Made by a program: the position numbers and the translations under genes. The notes beneath the pieces were generated by a model. The model saw nothing but the letters and a program-made list of their open reading frames with translations. It did not search any database and was not told where the DNA came from. A DNA stretch of 64,000 nt from DATBVX01 sp963810775 (lineage in GTDB: Bacteria; Pseudomonadota; Gammaproteobacteria; Steroidobacterales; Steroidobacteraceae): NCBI GenBank assembly GCA_963810775.1, contig CAWEOT010000015.1, positions 434,001 to 498,000 on the forward strand, written 5' to 3'. Shown piece after piece: positions 6,443 through 15,249 of this stretch. Each line of letters opens with the position of its first letter. The stretch's first letter is position 1.

Positions 6443-9421
6443 CTACTTCGCGTGCATGGCCCTGATGTCCGCGATGTGACCCGTCGCATGGCAGATCATG
6501 CAGGTCTCCACCGTGGCTAGCGCGGTGGTGCGTGGTGCATAGATCGAACCACCGTTCATCTCGATGTGGGCTTTGGCCAGCGAAGTGTCGTGGCACGCCG
6601 TGCACACCGCGGCGATCGGTGAATTGACCAGAGTCTCCACGCCTGCATCCCGCGTATTGCCGGGTAAGGTGGGCACGAGGATGGTCTGATTGCACGCATT
6701 GGACGTCGTCAGGCCTGCGTTGTAGCTGAAACCGAGGCCGAAGTAAGTGCCCGACACTATGCCCGATGTGACGTACGGCGACAGCGAGTACGCGCCGACG
6801 TCCGTCTGAGGCTCTGACGTACCGGTAACGCAGCTGCTGCCGCTGACCGTGTACGTCGTAATCGTCATCCCCTCGGGATAGGCAAATGCGCCGGTAGCGA
6901 CCGTGCGATACAGCCGGTTCGGCAGCGCGCTCTCCGACGCTGGGGCACTGAAGTCGTACGAGCCGCGAATGTGGCAGCCCTCGCAGTTCTTCAGCACGCC
7001 CGGGAACTTGACGTCAGCGAAGGACTCGCCCAGGGCCGAGGCGTGCCAGGTGAACGCCTGCGTGCGCTTGGCACCCCCGTGGATTGCATGGACGAAGTAC
7101 ACCGAGTCCGCCGACCAGCCGCTGCTCGTCCGGTTCGGAGTGTGGCACCACGCACAGGTCGTGCCGTCGTTGCGCTGGCCACCGTGGAACGAATCCTCGG
7201 TGAACGCGCCCAGCTCCTGGTGGCACTTGTTGCAGCGTGCATCTTCGACGATCGGCCGACGTCCCGTGTAAGTGTCGGCCACCTTCTGCACCGTAGGCGC
7301 GATCACGATCAGCCCGCCGACCTCATTCGCTTGCCCGATCGGCGACGGCAATACCTCATAGCACCGGTTCGGCCGAGGCTGCAGCGGGTTGAACGCCAAC
7401 CCACACTCGTCATCCACATTGGTCTGTGTCAGCGGCAATGTGCTCGTCACGTTGTACGAGAACCCGAGGCCGCCGGTCAGCATCACCGCGCTGTCGGGTA
7501 TCTGCACACCGGTGAGCGTCACAGTGTAGAACCCACTGGCGTCCGGACCGGTGAGCGTGCCCGCACCCGAACCTGTGGCCGTGCCGTTCCAGATGTTCTT
7601 CAGGTACCCGGACGCGCTGGCATTGAAGTCTGCCGGCGCGGTGAAGGTGACATCCTGCGGCACCGCGAACGCGAAGTACGCGCTCGGCGAGCCCATGAAG
7701 TTATCCCAGATCTCCTTGGCTGCCGGTCTTCGGATTGACCGCGGTGGTCGCGAAGTCGTTGAGGTCCTTGCGCTGACCGTCCTGAAGCATGCGGAACTCC
7801 ATCACCGGTTGCTTGTTGGCGTTGCGAGACACTTTCCGGATCTCGTACGTCACCTTGATCGCGCCAGCCGGCAGGCGGCTCGTGTTCGAGGCGATCCAGG
7901 CCGCGTTGGTGTTGGCGTTGGCGTCGGGACCCGTTATGTGCAGCGCACTGTTCGGATTCGGCGGCGTAATGGGCAAGTGGGCCTTGTCGATATTGTCCGG
8001 CGTGTGGCACGTCGTGCACGTGGAGTCATCGGGCTGCGCACCGCCGCCGTGCGCGAGGCCATTGAAGCTGGTTGTCTCGAGATCAGACCCGCGAGCGCGT
8101 CATCGATGGTCACGCCCTTGCCGGTGGCAAAGTTGATACCGTCGTGGCACCCGCCGCAGGCGCGCCGGCTGGGTGCGTTCTTCCAGTTGTCGCCCTGCGC
8201 GGTCTGCGCCGTTGAGGTCGCCGAGCCGTCGTGGCACTTGGTGCAGTTGCGCAGGTCCTGCGGGAACAGCATCTCGTTGTACTGCACGCCGCCGTAGTCG
8301 TAGTTCTTCTTGGCCAGGAACTCGCCCATGTGGATATGGTGAATGTGATTGGGCAGGTTGCCGATCGCGCGGCCATCCACCTTCTACGGTGGTTGCTGGT
8401 AAAGGTCAGCGTGCTGGCGTCGATCGTCGCCTCGGTACGCCCGTACTTGCGCTGCTCGGTGTGGCATACGACGCAATATCGGGTGTCGTTCCGGTTACCG
8501 CCATGGAAGCCGGCTCCCGAACTTTCCGGGTTGTCGCCGGGAATGCCGCCGAGCTGCTGGTGACACTCGTTGCACTTCGCGGTGGCGACGACGTCGCGGC
8601 CGGAGTTCTCGGGGGGCTGCGATTGTCCTGTTGCGGGGGCGAAGTCGTAGATGACATCGACAGCCTTGGTCAGCGGGACGCCAGGGACGCCAGAGTTAGC
8701 GCCGGTGGGCGTGTTGGTGCCGGTACCCGGGGCGTTGCCGGAGAGCTGGATCGTCAGCCGGTGCACGCGGCTCGGTGTCGAATGTCAGGTCACCGAGGTC
8801 GGCCTTGTTGTTGGCTCCGCTGACGGTCATTGCGTCGACCTGGGACTTGATCTGTGTGACATCGCGATAGAACGTGTAGGTGTAGGTGCCGTCGCCGTGG
8901 TCGACGAGTGTCCCGGTGTTATCGGTTGATGGGCGCGTCGGTGCCGCAGCTGCGGTTGTCGTCGGCACAGTGGTCACGATGTAGCTGACCCAATTGCTCG
9001 GACTGCCATCTGTGCCCGGCACGAGCTTCGCCAGCGAAAACGACAGGTTGGTGAGGCCGGCGACAGTAGCCGTGCTGCTCTTGGACGTATTGCCGAGGCC
9101 TGTCACCGGAACGCCGGTGTCATCGGTCACGGTGAAATTGACGACGGGCGCGCTGTTGATGCTGACGCTCGTGACGGTCACTTTCAGCTGAAGCGCTGCC
9201 CACGCGGCGGCGGCCTCATCGCTGGCTGGGGTCGCATTGCTCGGAATGGTGGTGCCCGAGCCACTGCTGCCGCCCGGAGGCCCCGGCGGTCCGGGTGGAC
9301 CCTGCGGGCCCGCTGGGCCGGCAGGCCCCGTGTCGCTGCTGCAACCTAGCAGGGCGACGACCATCAAGCCGGCCATCACTGACAAGCGGGCCCGCGAAAT
9401 ACGCACGCGGACGTTTTTCAT
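6443..9421 (-). CDS. OmcA/MtrC-family decaheme cell-surface cytochrome (broken by four indels in this sequence)
   Basis: Predicted outer-surface terminal reductase lipoprotein. The N-terminus at 9421 has a lipobox with Cys27 (VVALLGC) followed by a collagen-like Gly-X-Y run at residues 32-50. The coding sequence passes through successive frames, about 9421-8766, 8766-8385, 8385-8075, 8075-7715 and 7715-6443. Joined, they supply exactly ten heme motifs: CNECH, CVVCH, CTKCH, CGGCH, CTTCH, CNKCH, CAWCH, CEGCH, CTACH and CMICH. Retention of all ten hemes and of family sequence on both sides of each break argues for recent or artefactual frameshifts. It lies upstream of the MtrA/MtrB-like pair and diverges from a cytochrome c gene. 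Confidence 0.85.
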
Positions 9422-9582
9422 TTAATAGCCCCCCTTGCTTATCGACTTGTCGCTCGGCGGGAAGCTATCGTATACCCAGCGTATGTAGGACTGTTATACG
9501 TGTTTGCCGAAGTACAAAAACAATAGTGTTCTCGGACAGACTACTCTGCGTGTACAAGAAACATTTTAGGGAGACAGCCGCC
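9422..9582. promoter_or_regulatory. Divergent, AT-rich intergenic region
   Basis: 161 bp separating the OmcA-like lipoprotein gene (minus) from a diheme cytochrome c gene (plus). It is clearly richer in A/T than its neighbours, contains TATAAC-like boxes on the minus strand, and must carry both promoters. I see no unambiguous -35/-10 pair or named operator. Confidence 0.4.
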
Positions 9583-10209
9583 GTGACGATAAACACCCGA
9601 GGGAATCGTGTGCCGTGTGGGCTGGCGTACGTCGCGGTCATCGCATTAGCGCTGGCCGGAAGCGCCTGGGGAGCCGATCCCATCGAGAATTGTGTCGGTT
9701 GCCATGGCAAGGACGGCGCCAGCACCGAGTCCGACGTGCCGATCATCGGCGGCTACTCAGCGAAGTACCTGACCGATAGCCTCACAAACTACAAGAACAA
9801 GGAGCGGCCTTGCCCCGAGGTGAAGTACAACGCCGGCGAGCTGAAGGGGCAGACGACCGACATGTGCACTGTCGCGAGCAAGTTGTCGGATGGGGACATC
9901 ACGGCAGTCTCCGACACTCTTTCCAAGAAACCGTTCGTCCGTGCCAAGCAGACCGCCGATGCCGCGAAAGCGGAGCACGGCACGCAGATTCACGACACCC
10001 ATTGCAAGAAGTGCCATGAAGATGGCGGCAGCAGTCCCGAGGACGATGCCGGCATCCTGGCCGGTCAGTGGATGCCCTACATGCGTCATACGTTCGAGGA
10101 GTACAGCTCCGGAAAGCGGCCGATGCCGAAGAAAATGAAGCCCAAGGTCGATGAGCTCACCAAGGACGATATCGACGCGCTGGTTAACTACTACGGTAGT
10201 TTCCAGTAG
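9583..10209 (+). CDS. Periplasmic diheme cytochrome c (c4-like)
   Basis: A 208-residue exported diheme cytochrome from a GTG start preceded by GGGAGA eight bases upstream. A signal peptide ends near AWG|AD (residue 30). Two class I heme sites are seen, CVGCH at 37-41 and CKKCH at 141-145, each in a cytochrome-c-like half of about 90 residues as in cytochrome c4. It diverges from the OmcA-like gene and precedes a NapC/CymA-like gene by 51 bp, so it is a good candidate for a periplasmic shuttle between the quinol dehydrogenase and the outer-membrane conduit. Exact partner specificity is inference. Confidence 0.85.
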   Translation: MTINTRGNRVPCGLAYVAVIALALAGSAWGADPIENCVGCHGKDGASTESDVPIIGGYSAKYLTDSLTNYKNKERPCPEVKYNAGELKGQTTDMCTVASKLSDGDITAVSDTLSKKPFVRAKQTADAAKAEHGTQIHDTHCKKCHEDGGSSPEDDAGILAGQWMPYMRHTFEEYSSGKRPMPKKMKPKVDELTKDDIDALVNYYGSFQ

Positions 10210-10260
10210 GCACGAGCGCCGAGGCCGACAAGACCAAAAAGCATTTGCCGGGAGATCCCC

Positions 10261-10869
10261 ATGCCCGAAGCGAATCAGAAACCGTTGCCCGAATCATGGT
10301 GGCAGCGCCTGTGGCGCAAGCCGAGCAAGCGGTGGCTGCTGGGCATTCCCCTGGGCGGATTCCTGCTGTTCGGCCTGGGCGTGCTCGCCTGGGCTGGATT
10401 CAACACGACAATGCACTACTCAAATACTCTGGCGTTCTGCAGCTCTTGTCATGAGATGCGGGACAGCATGGTGCCGGAGTACGAGCGAAGCCCTCACTAC
10501 AAGAACGTCGCGGGCGTGCGCGCGATCTGCTCGGATTGCCACGTGCCGCATGCCTTCTTCCCCAAGATGAAGGTCAAAATTGCGGCGAGCATAAACGAGT
10601 TGCCGAAGTGGGCCATGGGTACGCGGCGCCCGAAGGAGAAGTTCGCCGCCCACCGACTCGAGATGGCGGAGAATGTCTGGGCGAAGATGAAGGCCAACGA
10701 CTCCCGTGAATGCAAGAACTGTCACTCGCTCGAGGCGATGGACCTGGAAGAGCAGGATTCGAGTGCCGCCAAGAAGCACAACAGGGAACGCATGGCTGCA
10801 CGCCACGAGACATGCATCGACTGCCATAAAGGCATCGGTCACGACCTGCCGCCGGGCTACGAGGAGTAG
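10261..10869 (+). CDS. NapC/NirT-family tetraheme quinol dehydrogenase (CymA-like)
   Basis: Membrane-anchored tetraheme cytochrome that oxidises quinol and passes electrons to periplasmic acceptors. The 202 residues hold one N-terminal membrane anchor (about 24-46) and four hemes: CSSCH at 60-64 followed by Met66 (the usual NapC ligand pattern), CSDCH at 90-94, CKNCH near 158 and CIDCH near 190. A Shine-Dalgarno GGGAG precedes ATG. It lies just downstream of the diheme cytochrome, as expected for the inner-membrane end of the electron pathway. A close paralogue, by eye over four-fifths identical, is at 46430, and a third fragment is at 20096. Confidence 0.92.
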   Translation: MPEANQKPLPESWWQRLWRKPSKRWLLGIPLGGFLLFGLGVLAWAGFNTTMHYSNTLAFCSSCHEMRDSMVPEYERSPHYKNVAGVRAICSDCHVPHAFFPKMKVKIAASINELPKWAMGTRRPKEKFAAHRLEMAENVWAKMKANDSRECKNCHSLEAMDLEEQDSSAAKKHNRERMAARHETCIDCHKGIGHDLPPGYEE

Positions 10870-11005
10870 CAGGCCTACAGCAGCAGGGACCACTACCCTC
10901 GCTCGGGTCGAAGGCGAGATAGGCGTTCTCGATGTCGCGCGTCCAGAAGAAGGCCAATCAACAGCGCGTTCTTACAGGCTCCTACGAAGAGTCAGGCGGA
11001 TCGCT

Positions 11006-11335
11006 ATGACCGCGCCGGACCATTCTGCCCGCGTCGTCGACGCTATGGAGACAGCGCTCGCTGCTGAGCGAGCCACGGAGGACGCTGTCCGCGAAGCGCA
11101 GCAGGCCGGCGCACTCGCCGTGCAGCAAGCAACGGAACGCGCCGCGCAGATCGCACGCTGCTGCGATGAGCGCGTACGCCGCGTGCACGATCGCTGCGCC
11201 GTTGCGCTCACGCAGCGTGTCGGCGAACTTGCCCTGGAGGCTGACGCGATGGAGCGGGGCATGGCGCGGGTGAATGAGACTGCGCTCGACTCACTGCTCG
11301 ACCGTGTGGCTGCATGGCTGACGTCATCAAAATGA
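11006..11335 (+). CDS. Small coiled-coil protein, probable V-type ATPase subunit G/H-like
   Basis: 109 residues, highly charged and alanine-rich, predicted almost wholly alpha-helical coiled coil. It is the first gene of the V/A-type ATPase operon and overlaps the next gene by 22 bp. Peripheral-stalk G/H subunits of A/V-ATPases are of this size and pair with subunit E, which is encoded downstream. Sequence conservation is too low for a motif-based call, so the assignment rests on position, size and composition. Confidence 0.55.
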   Translation: MTAPDHSARVVDAMETALAAERATEDAVREAQQAGALAVQQATERAAQIARCCDERVRRVHDRCAVALTQRVGELALEADAMERGMARVNETALDSLLDRVAAWLTSSK

Positions 11336-12105
11336 TCGGCGATGCGGACTTCGCCTATGCACAGGCGCGCATCCAGGCTCGTCACGGTACGCGTCTCACA
11401 GAGCTGGAGTGGCGGCGCCTGAACGCGACGCACGATGTAACGCAGTACTTGCACGTCCTGCGCAGCACAAGCCGGGCACGCTGGGTGGAGCGCATCGCTC
11501 CCGACATGAGCAGCCACATGCTCGAAGCACGCCTGCGCTCCGAATGGCGGGAATATGTACATGAGATCGCGCGCTTCGAGCCCGAGGCGTGGCGCTCTGC
11601 AGTGGCGTGGGCGGCATTTCTCGTCGATCTGCCAGTTATCGATCACCTGCTGCGCGGTGGCGTCGTTCATTCCTGGATGGCCGAGGATGAGATCTACGCA
11701 CCCTGGTGCTCGACGGATGTGCATGAACGCGAGCGAGCTGTCGAAACGTCGCCGGTCGCAGCGCTGCTGCACGAAGCGCGCACGGGCATCCCGGCGCCTC
11801 GGGCCTGGCTCGTCGTTTGGCGACGGCTCTGGCCGCGGGTCTTCCCCGAGCACGTGCGCGGCCTCGAGGCTATCGTGCGGACGGTCGGCGAACATGCCGC
11901 AACTCTGCGCGAATCGGTAGCAGAGTCGAGCTTCGAGTTGCGGATGGACCTCAAGCAGCGGCTCGGCACGCTGTTCCGCCGTCACGTCGAGACGGTCGCC
12001 GCAGCTGTCGCGCACTTGTTCCTCGAGGCGCTCGATCTCGAGCGCCTGCGTGCCGGGCTGGTGCGTCGCCTGCTCGTCGAACCTGCGCGCATGGAACCTT
12101 TATGA
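11314..12105 (+). CDS. Probable V-type ATPase subunit C-like (AC39/V0D family) protein
   Basis: 263 residues, helical, without signal peptide or membrane helix. The start (MIGDADFAYAQARIQARHG) resembles the YAYANARVRA-type beginning of bacterial and archaeal subunit C. The protein lies where subunit C would be expected, between the G-like gene and subunit I, overlapping subunit I by 4 bp. Subunit C connects the central stalk to the membrane ring. Without alignment the call is moderate; it might be an accessory protein specific to this operon type. Confidence 0.55.
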   Translation: MADVIKMIGDADFAYAQARIQARHGTRLTELEWRRLNATHDVTQYLHVLRSTSRARWVERIAPDMSSHMLEARLRSEWREYVHEIARFEPEAWRSAVAWAAFLVDLPVIDHLLRGGVVHSWMAEDEIYAPWCSTDVHERERAVETSPVAALLHEARTGIPAPRAWLVVWRRLWPRVFPEHVRGLEAIVRTVGEHAATLRESVAESSFELRMDLKQRLGTLFRRHVETVAAAVAHLFLEALDLERLRAGLVRRLLVEPARMEPL

Positions 12106-13943
12106 GCGTACGCTCGCGGCCGGCCACGTGGTTCGAGCTGCTCGTGCCGCGCGAGGAGCTGTCACGCGCTCTGGTACTGCTCGCGAGCACGCGCACGGTG
12201 CAGCTCGAGACTCACAGCCGCAGCATCGCGCACGGCGCTCTGCCCGAGCTTCACGCGAGCCTCGACGAATTCCGCGAGCTGCAGCACCGCTACGCCGCCT
12301 ACTGGCCGGCGCCACGCCTGAAATCCGGTGCTCCGCCGCGCGAGCCGGGCCAGATTCTCGACGAGGCGTTCGTGGGGCTGCGCGCGTGGCAAGGACGGGC
12401 AGAACCGCTGGTTGCCGCGCTTCAGGCGGCGCTCGCGCGGCGCGAGGAACTTAAGCGCACCGCCGAGCTCGTGACGGCGGCGGCAGGAAGCCTGCCCGCG
12501 CTCACGCGGCTGGCCAGCGCAGGTCCGCAGTTGCGAACCTGCGCGTTTCGCGTCGAGACGCGGGAGTGGCCGAAAGAGCTTCCTGTGAATGCGCTCGTGC
12601 AGCGCATCGATGCCGGGGCGCACTGCTTCCTGGTGGCTGTCGGCCTCGATGTAGAAATCGCCAGCCTCGAGGACACCCTGCTTGCGCGCAAGGCACGCCG
12701 TATTGTCCTGCCTGCGCTCCCAGCGGCCGGATCTTCCGAGCAGAAGGATTTGGGCGAGATGATCGCCTCTACCGACGCCCAGATACACGAACTGCGCGAA
12801 GCACTCGAGCGCCTTACGGCCGAGCATCACCTCGAGCACTTGCTCGGTGATTTCGCCTTCGTCGACTGGTATGCGAGTCAGGTACCCCAACTCGCGGCCA
12901 CCGAGCACTTCGCGTGGGTGACGGGGTGGACGCGTGAGCCCGACGCCCGCATCCTCGAGCAGCGGCTCCGCGGCGGTGACGTGCCGCACCTGCTGCAGCT
13001 TCCGCCGCCGCCGGAAGGACTCGAACCGCCTGTGACGCTGCGCAATCCCGGTTGGGTGCGGCCGTTCGAGCTGTTTGCGCGCTTGTTGGGCACGCCCAGC
13101 CTGGCGGAGGCGGACCCGAGCCTTCTCGTTGCAATCATCGCTCCGCTCATTTTCGGATTCATGTTTGCCGACGTCGGGCACGGGCTCGTACTGCTCGCAG
13201 TGGGTCTGGTGTTGCGTCGTCGCTATCCGCCCCTGGCCCTGCTGGTGTCCGGCGGTGTCGCCTCGATGCTGTTCGGCGTGCTTTTCGGCAGCGTGTTCGG
13301 GCGCGAGGACCTGATTCATCCGGTGTGGATCGCGCCGCTCGAAGCCCCTCTGACGGTACTCGGCGTGACTCTCGGGTTGGGCGTGGTGGTAGTACTGCTC
13401 GGGCTCGGGCTCGACGGCCTCCAACAGCATTGGGTGGGTCGCGGGGCGCGCTGGTGCGCATCTAAGGCGGGACTCGTGGTTTTCTATGTGGGCGTGCTGC
13501 TCACTTTTGTCGACACCGCCGCGATCTGGCTCGCCGGCGCGGGGCAGTCTGGTTCGTGGGTGGGTTGATCGCCTGCGCGCCCAAGGGAATGCGCCTGAAG
13601 GAGCATCGGATCTTCGATCGGCGAGTTGCTCGAGTCGGCGCTGCAGATCGCGGTCAACACTCTGTCGTTCCTGCGTGTCGGCGCCTTCGCACTGGCTCAC
13701 GCCGGGCTTTGTGTCGCCATCGTGGGGCTGGCTGCGGCGGCGCCGCGCTCGCTCGCGCTCGCCGTGCTGATCATAGGCAACCTGTTCGTGATCGTCCTCG
13801 AGGCGCTCGTCGCCGGGATCCAGACCACGCGACTGGTACTGTTCGAGTTCTTTGTCCGCTTTCTACGCGGCGCCGGACGCGAGTTCCGGCCGATGCCGGA
13901 AATCGATCTTGCCCGCTCATCTCCTCAGGAACGTTCCACATGA
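12102..13943 (+). CDS. V-type ATPase subunit I (a-subunit); disrupted by two compensating frameshifts
   Basis: Membrane stator and ion-channel subunit. The part 12102-13568 encodes the cytoplasmic N-domain and several membrane helices (for example LLVAIIAPLIFGFMFADVGHG). A stop occurs at 13566. The family C-terminus (TLSFLRVGAFALAHAGL, then LFEFFVRFLRG) resumes in the same frame at about 13620 and ends at 13943. Between about 13545 and 13615 the coding sense is in another frame (WFVGGLIA), so two compensating single-base indels are implied. The 3' end overlaps subunit K by ATGA. Confidence 0.85.
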
Positions 13944-14302
13944 ATCGCTCGCTTCGCATCTTGCGCCTGCTCACCTGGACGGGAGGAGTGCTCACGCTCG
14001 CCGCCCTGATCGTCGTCGCTATCGCGGTGAGCGCGTTGGCGCAGGCGCCGCCAGCGCAGCCGCCCGCGGCAGCAGCGGATCCCCAGGTGCTGCGCTGGGC
14101 GCTCTTCAGCGCCGCACTCGCGGTCGGGCTGAGCTCGCTCGCGGCCGCTTACGCCGTGGGACGTGTGGGCAGCGCGGCGGTCGGCGCGCTCACCGAGAAG
14201 CCGGAGCTGATGGGCCGGGTGTTGATCCTGGTCGGTCTGGCCGAAGGCATCGCGATCTACGGTCTGATCATCGCGATTCTGATCCTCAACCGGGCAGGCT
14301 GA
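13940..14302 (+). CDS. V-type ATPase subunit K (proteolipid c-ring subunit)
   Basis: 120 residues with three hydrophobic segments (about 15-34, 55-75 and 95-117). The last two form the c-ring hairpin. The ion-binding carboxylate is Glu102 in GLAEGIAIYGLI, the standard position for proteolipid subunits. The extra N-terminal segment may be a signal-like helix. The start overlaps the subunit I stop, and subunit F follows after 15 bp. Whether H+ or Na+ is pumped cannot be decided from this sequence by eye. Confidence 0.9.
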   Translation: MNRSLRILRLLTWTGGVLTLAALIVVAIAVSALAQAPPAQPPAAAADPQVLRWALFSAALAVGLSSLAAAYAVGRVGSAAVGALTEKPELMGRVLILVGLAEGIAIYGLIIAILILNRAG

Positions 14303-14317
14303 AGTGGCGGCACCGTC

Positions 14318-14599
14318 GTGATTGCCGACGAGCTCACCGCCGCGGGCTTTCGCCTTGCCGGAGCGCGCACGATCGTGCCGAACGCGCGGACGCTCGTCGC
14401 CGCGTTTGAAACGGCCTGCGAGGACTGCGAACTGCTGCTGCTGAGCGCGACGCTCGCGGCCGAGCTGCCGCCGCGCCGGCTCGAGTCGGCGCTGGTTGCG
14501 GGTCGGCCGCTGGTGCTCGTCATACCCGATGCGCTGCGCCGACGCGATCCACCCGATCTGGCGCGCGCGCTGCAACGCATCCTCGGAGTCGAGACGTGA
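14318..14599 (+). CDS. V-type ATPase subunit F
   Basis: 93 residues from a GTG start at 14318 (MIADELTAAGFRLAG). Family features are the N-terminal DELTAAGFRLAG and the later PLVLVIPDAL strand of the small Rossmann-like F subunit of the central rotor. Its end overlaps the subunit E start by 4 bp (GTGA). Length is typical (about 95-105). Confidence 0.8.
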   Translation: MIADELTAAGFRLAGARTIVPNARTLVAAFETACEDCELLLLSATLAAELPPRRLESALVAGRPLVLVIPDALRRRDPPDLARALQRILGVET

Positions 14600-15249
14600 G
14601 CGCGCCGGACAGCATCGTTGCCGCGCAACTTCAGACGTTGCTCGATCGGCTCGGCCAGGATCGCGAACGTCGCTGCGCCGCCGAGCTCGCGAGCGCGCGG
14701 GAGCGTGCGAAGGCGATCGCGCGCGCTGCGTGGAGTGAAGCGCGGCGCAGGATGCGCGAGGCGACGCGTTACGAGCGGATGAGAATTGCTGAAGCGCTCA
14801 CGCTGCGACGTGCAGAGCTCGAGGCGGTGCAGCGTCGAGAGCAGCACGCCGCTCTGCAGGCACTCGTGAAGCGGGCCTGTGACCGACTTCCCGCAGCGCT
14901 CGAGCGGCGGTGGAGAGAGTCCGAGGCACGCCGTGAGTGGTGCGAGACCACGCTCGTCGCAGCGGCGCGGCACCTCGGCGCTCCGGACTGGGCGATCGAG
15001 ATTGCGCCCGGCTCGAGCCGGGAGGAACGCGACGCCTTGCTCGCACGTGCGGGCGCGTTGCGGACCGGAACGCACACGCTGCGCGAGCACCGGCAGCTCA
15101 GCGCAGGTCTGAGCGTGCGGGCCGCGGGCGCGACACTCGATGCGACCGTCACCGGGCTGTTCGACGACCTGGCAGCGATTGAGGGGCGTTTTCTGCGGGA
15201 GTGCGTGCACGACCAGGCGCGCGCAGGCGATGGAGCGGCGCAGGCATGA
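14596..15249 (+). CDS. V-type ATPase subunit E
   Basis: 217 residues from GTG. A long Arg/Ala/Glu-rich N-terminal coiled coil (about residues 1-105) is followed by a globular C-domain, as in peripheral-stalk subunit E. It overlaps subunits F and A by 4 bp on either side, showing tight coupling in the ATPase operon. Charge and length fit the family; the sequence itself is poorly conserved. Confidence 0.75.
   Translation: MSAPDSIVAAQLQTLLDRLGQDRERRCAAELASARERAKAIARAAWSEARRRMREATRYERMRIAEALTLRRAELEAVQRREQHAALQALVKRACDRLPAALERRWRESEARREWCETTLVAAARHLGAPDWAIEIAPGSSREERDALLARAGALRTGTHTLREHRQLSAGLSVRAAGATLDATVTGLFDDLAAIEGRFLRECVHDQARAGDGAAQA

Noticed and set aside
9271..9345. Gly-Pro-rich repeat as a CRISPR or tandem DNA repeat
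   Set aside because: It is coding (collagen-like triplets) within the lipoprotein frame and has no spacer structure. No CRISPR array was seen anywhere in the window.
12162..13700. Long minus-strand frames opposite V-ATPase subunit I, hynL, the ligase and other genes
   Set aside because: GC-rich genes give long antisense frames; these have biased Arg/His/Gln composition and no domain, while the plus-strand genes have clear motifs.
13556..14302. A 248-residue fused protein upstream of V-ATPase subunit K
   Set aside because: The first half is an out-of-frame reading of subunit I; the real subunit K begins at ATG 13940 overlapping the subunit I stop.
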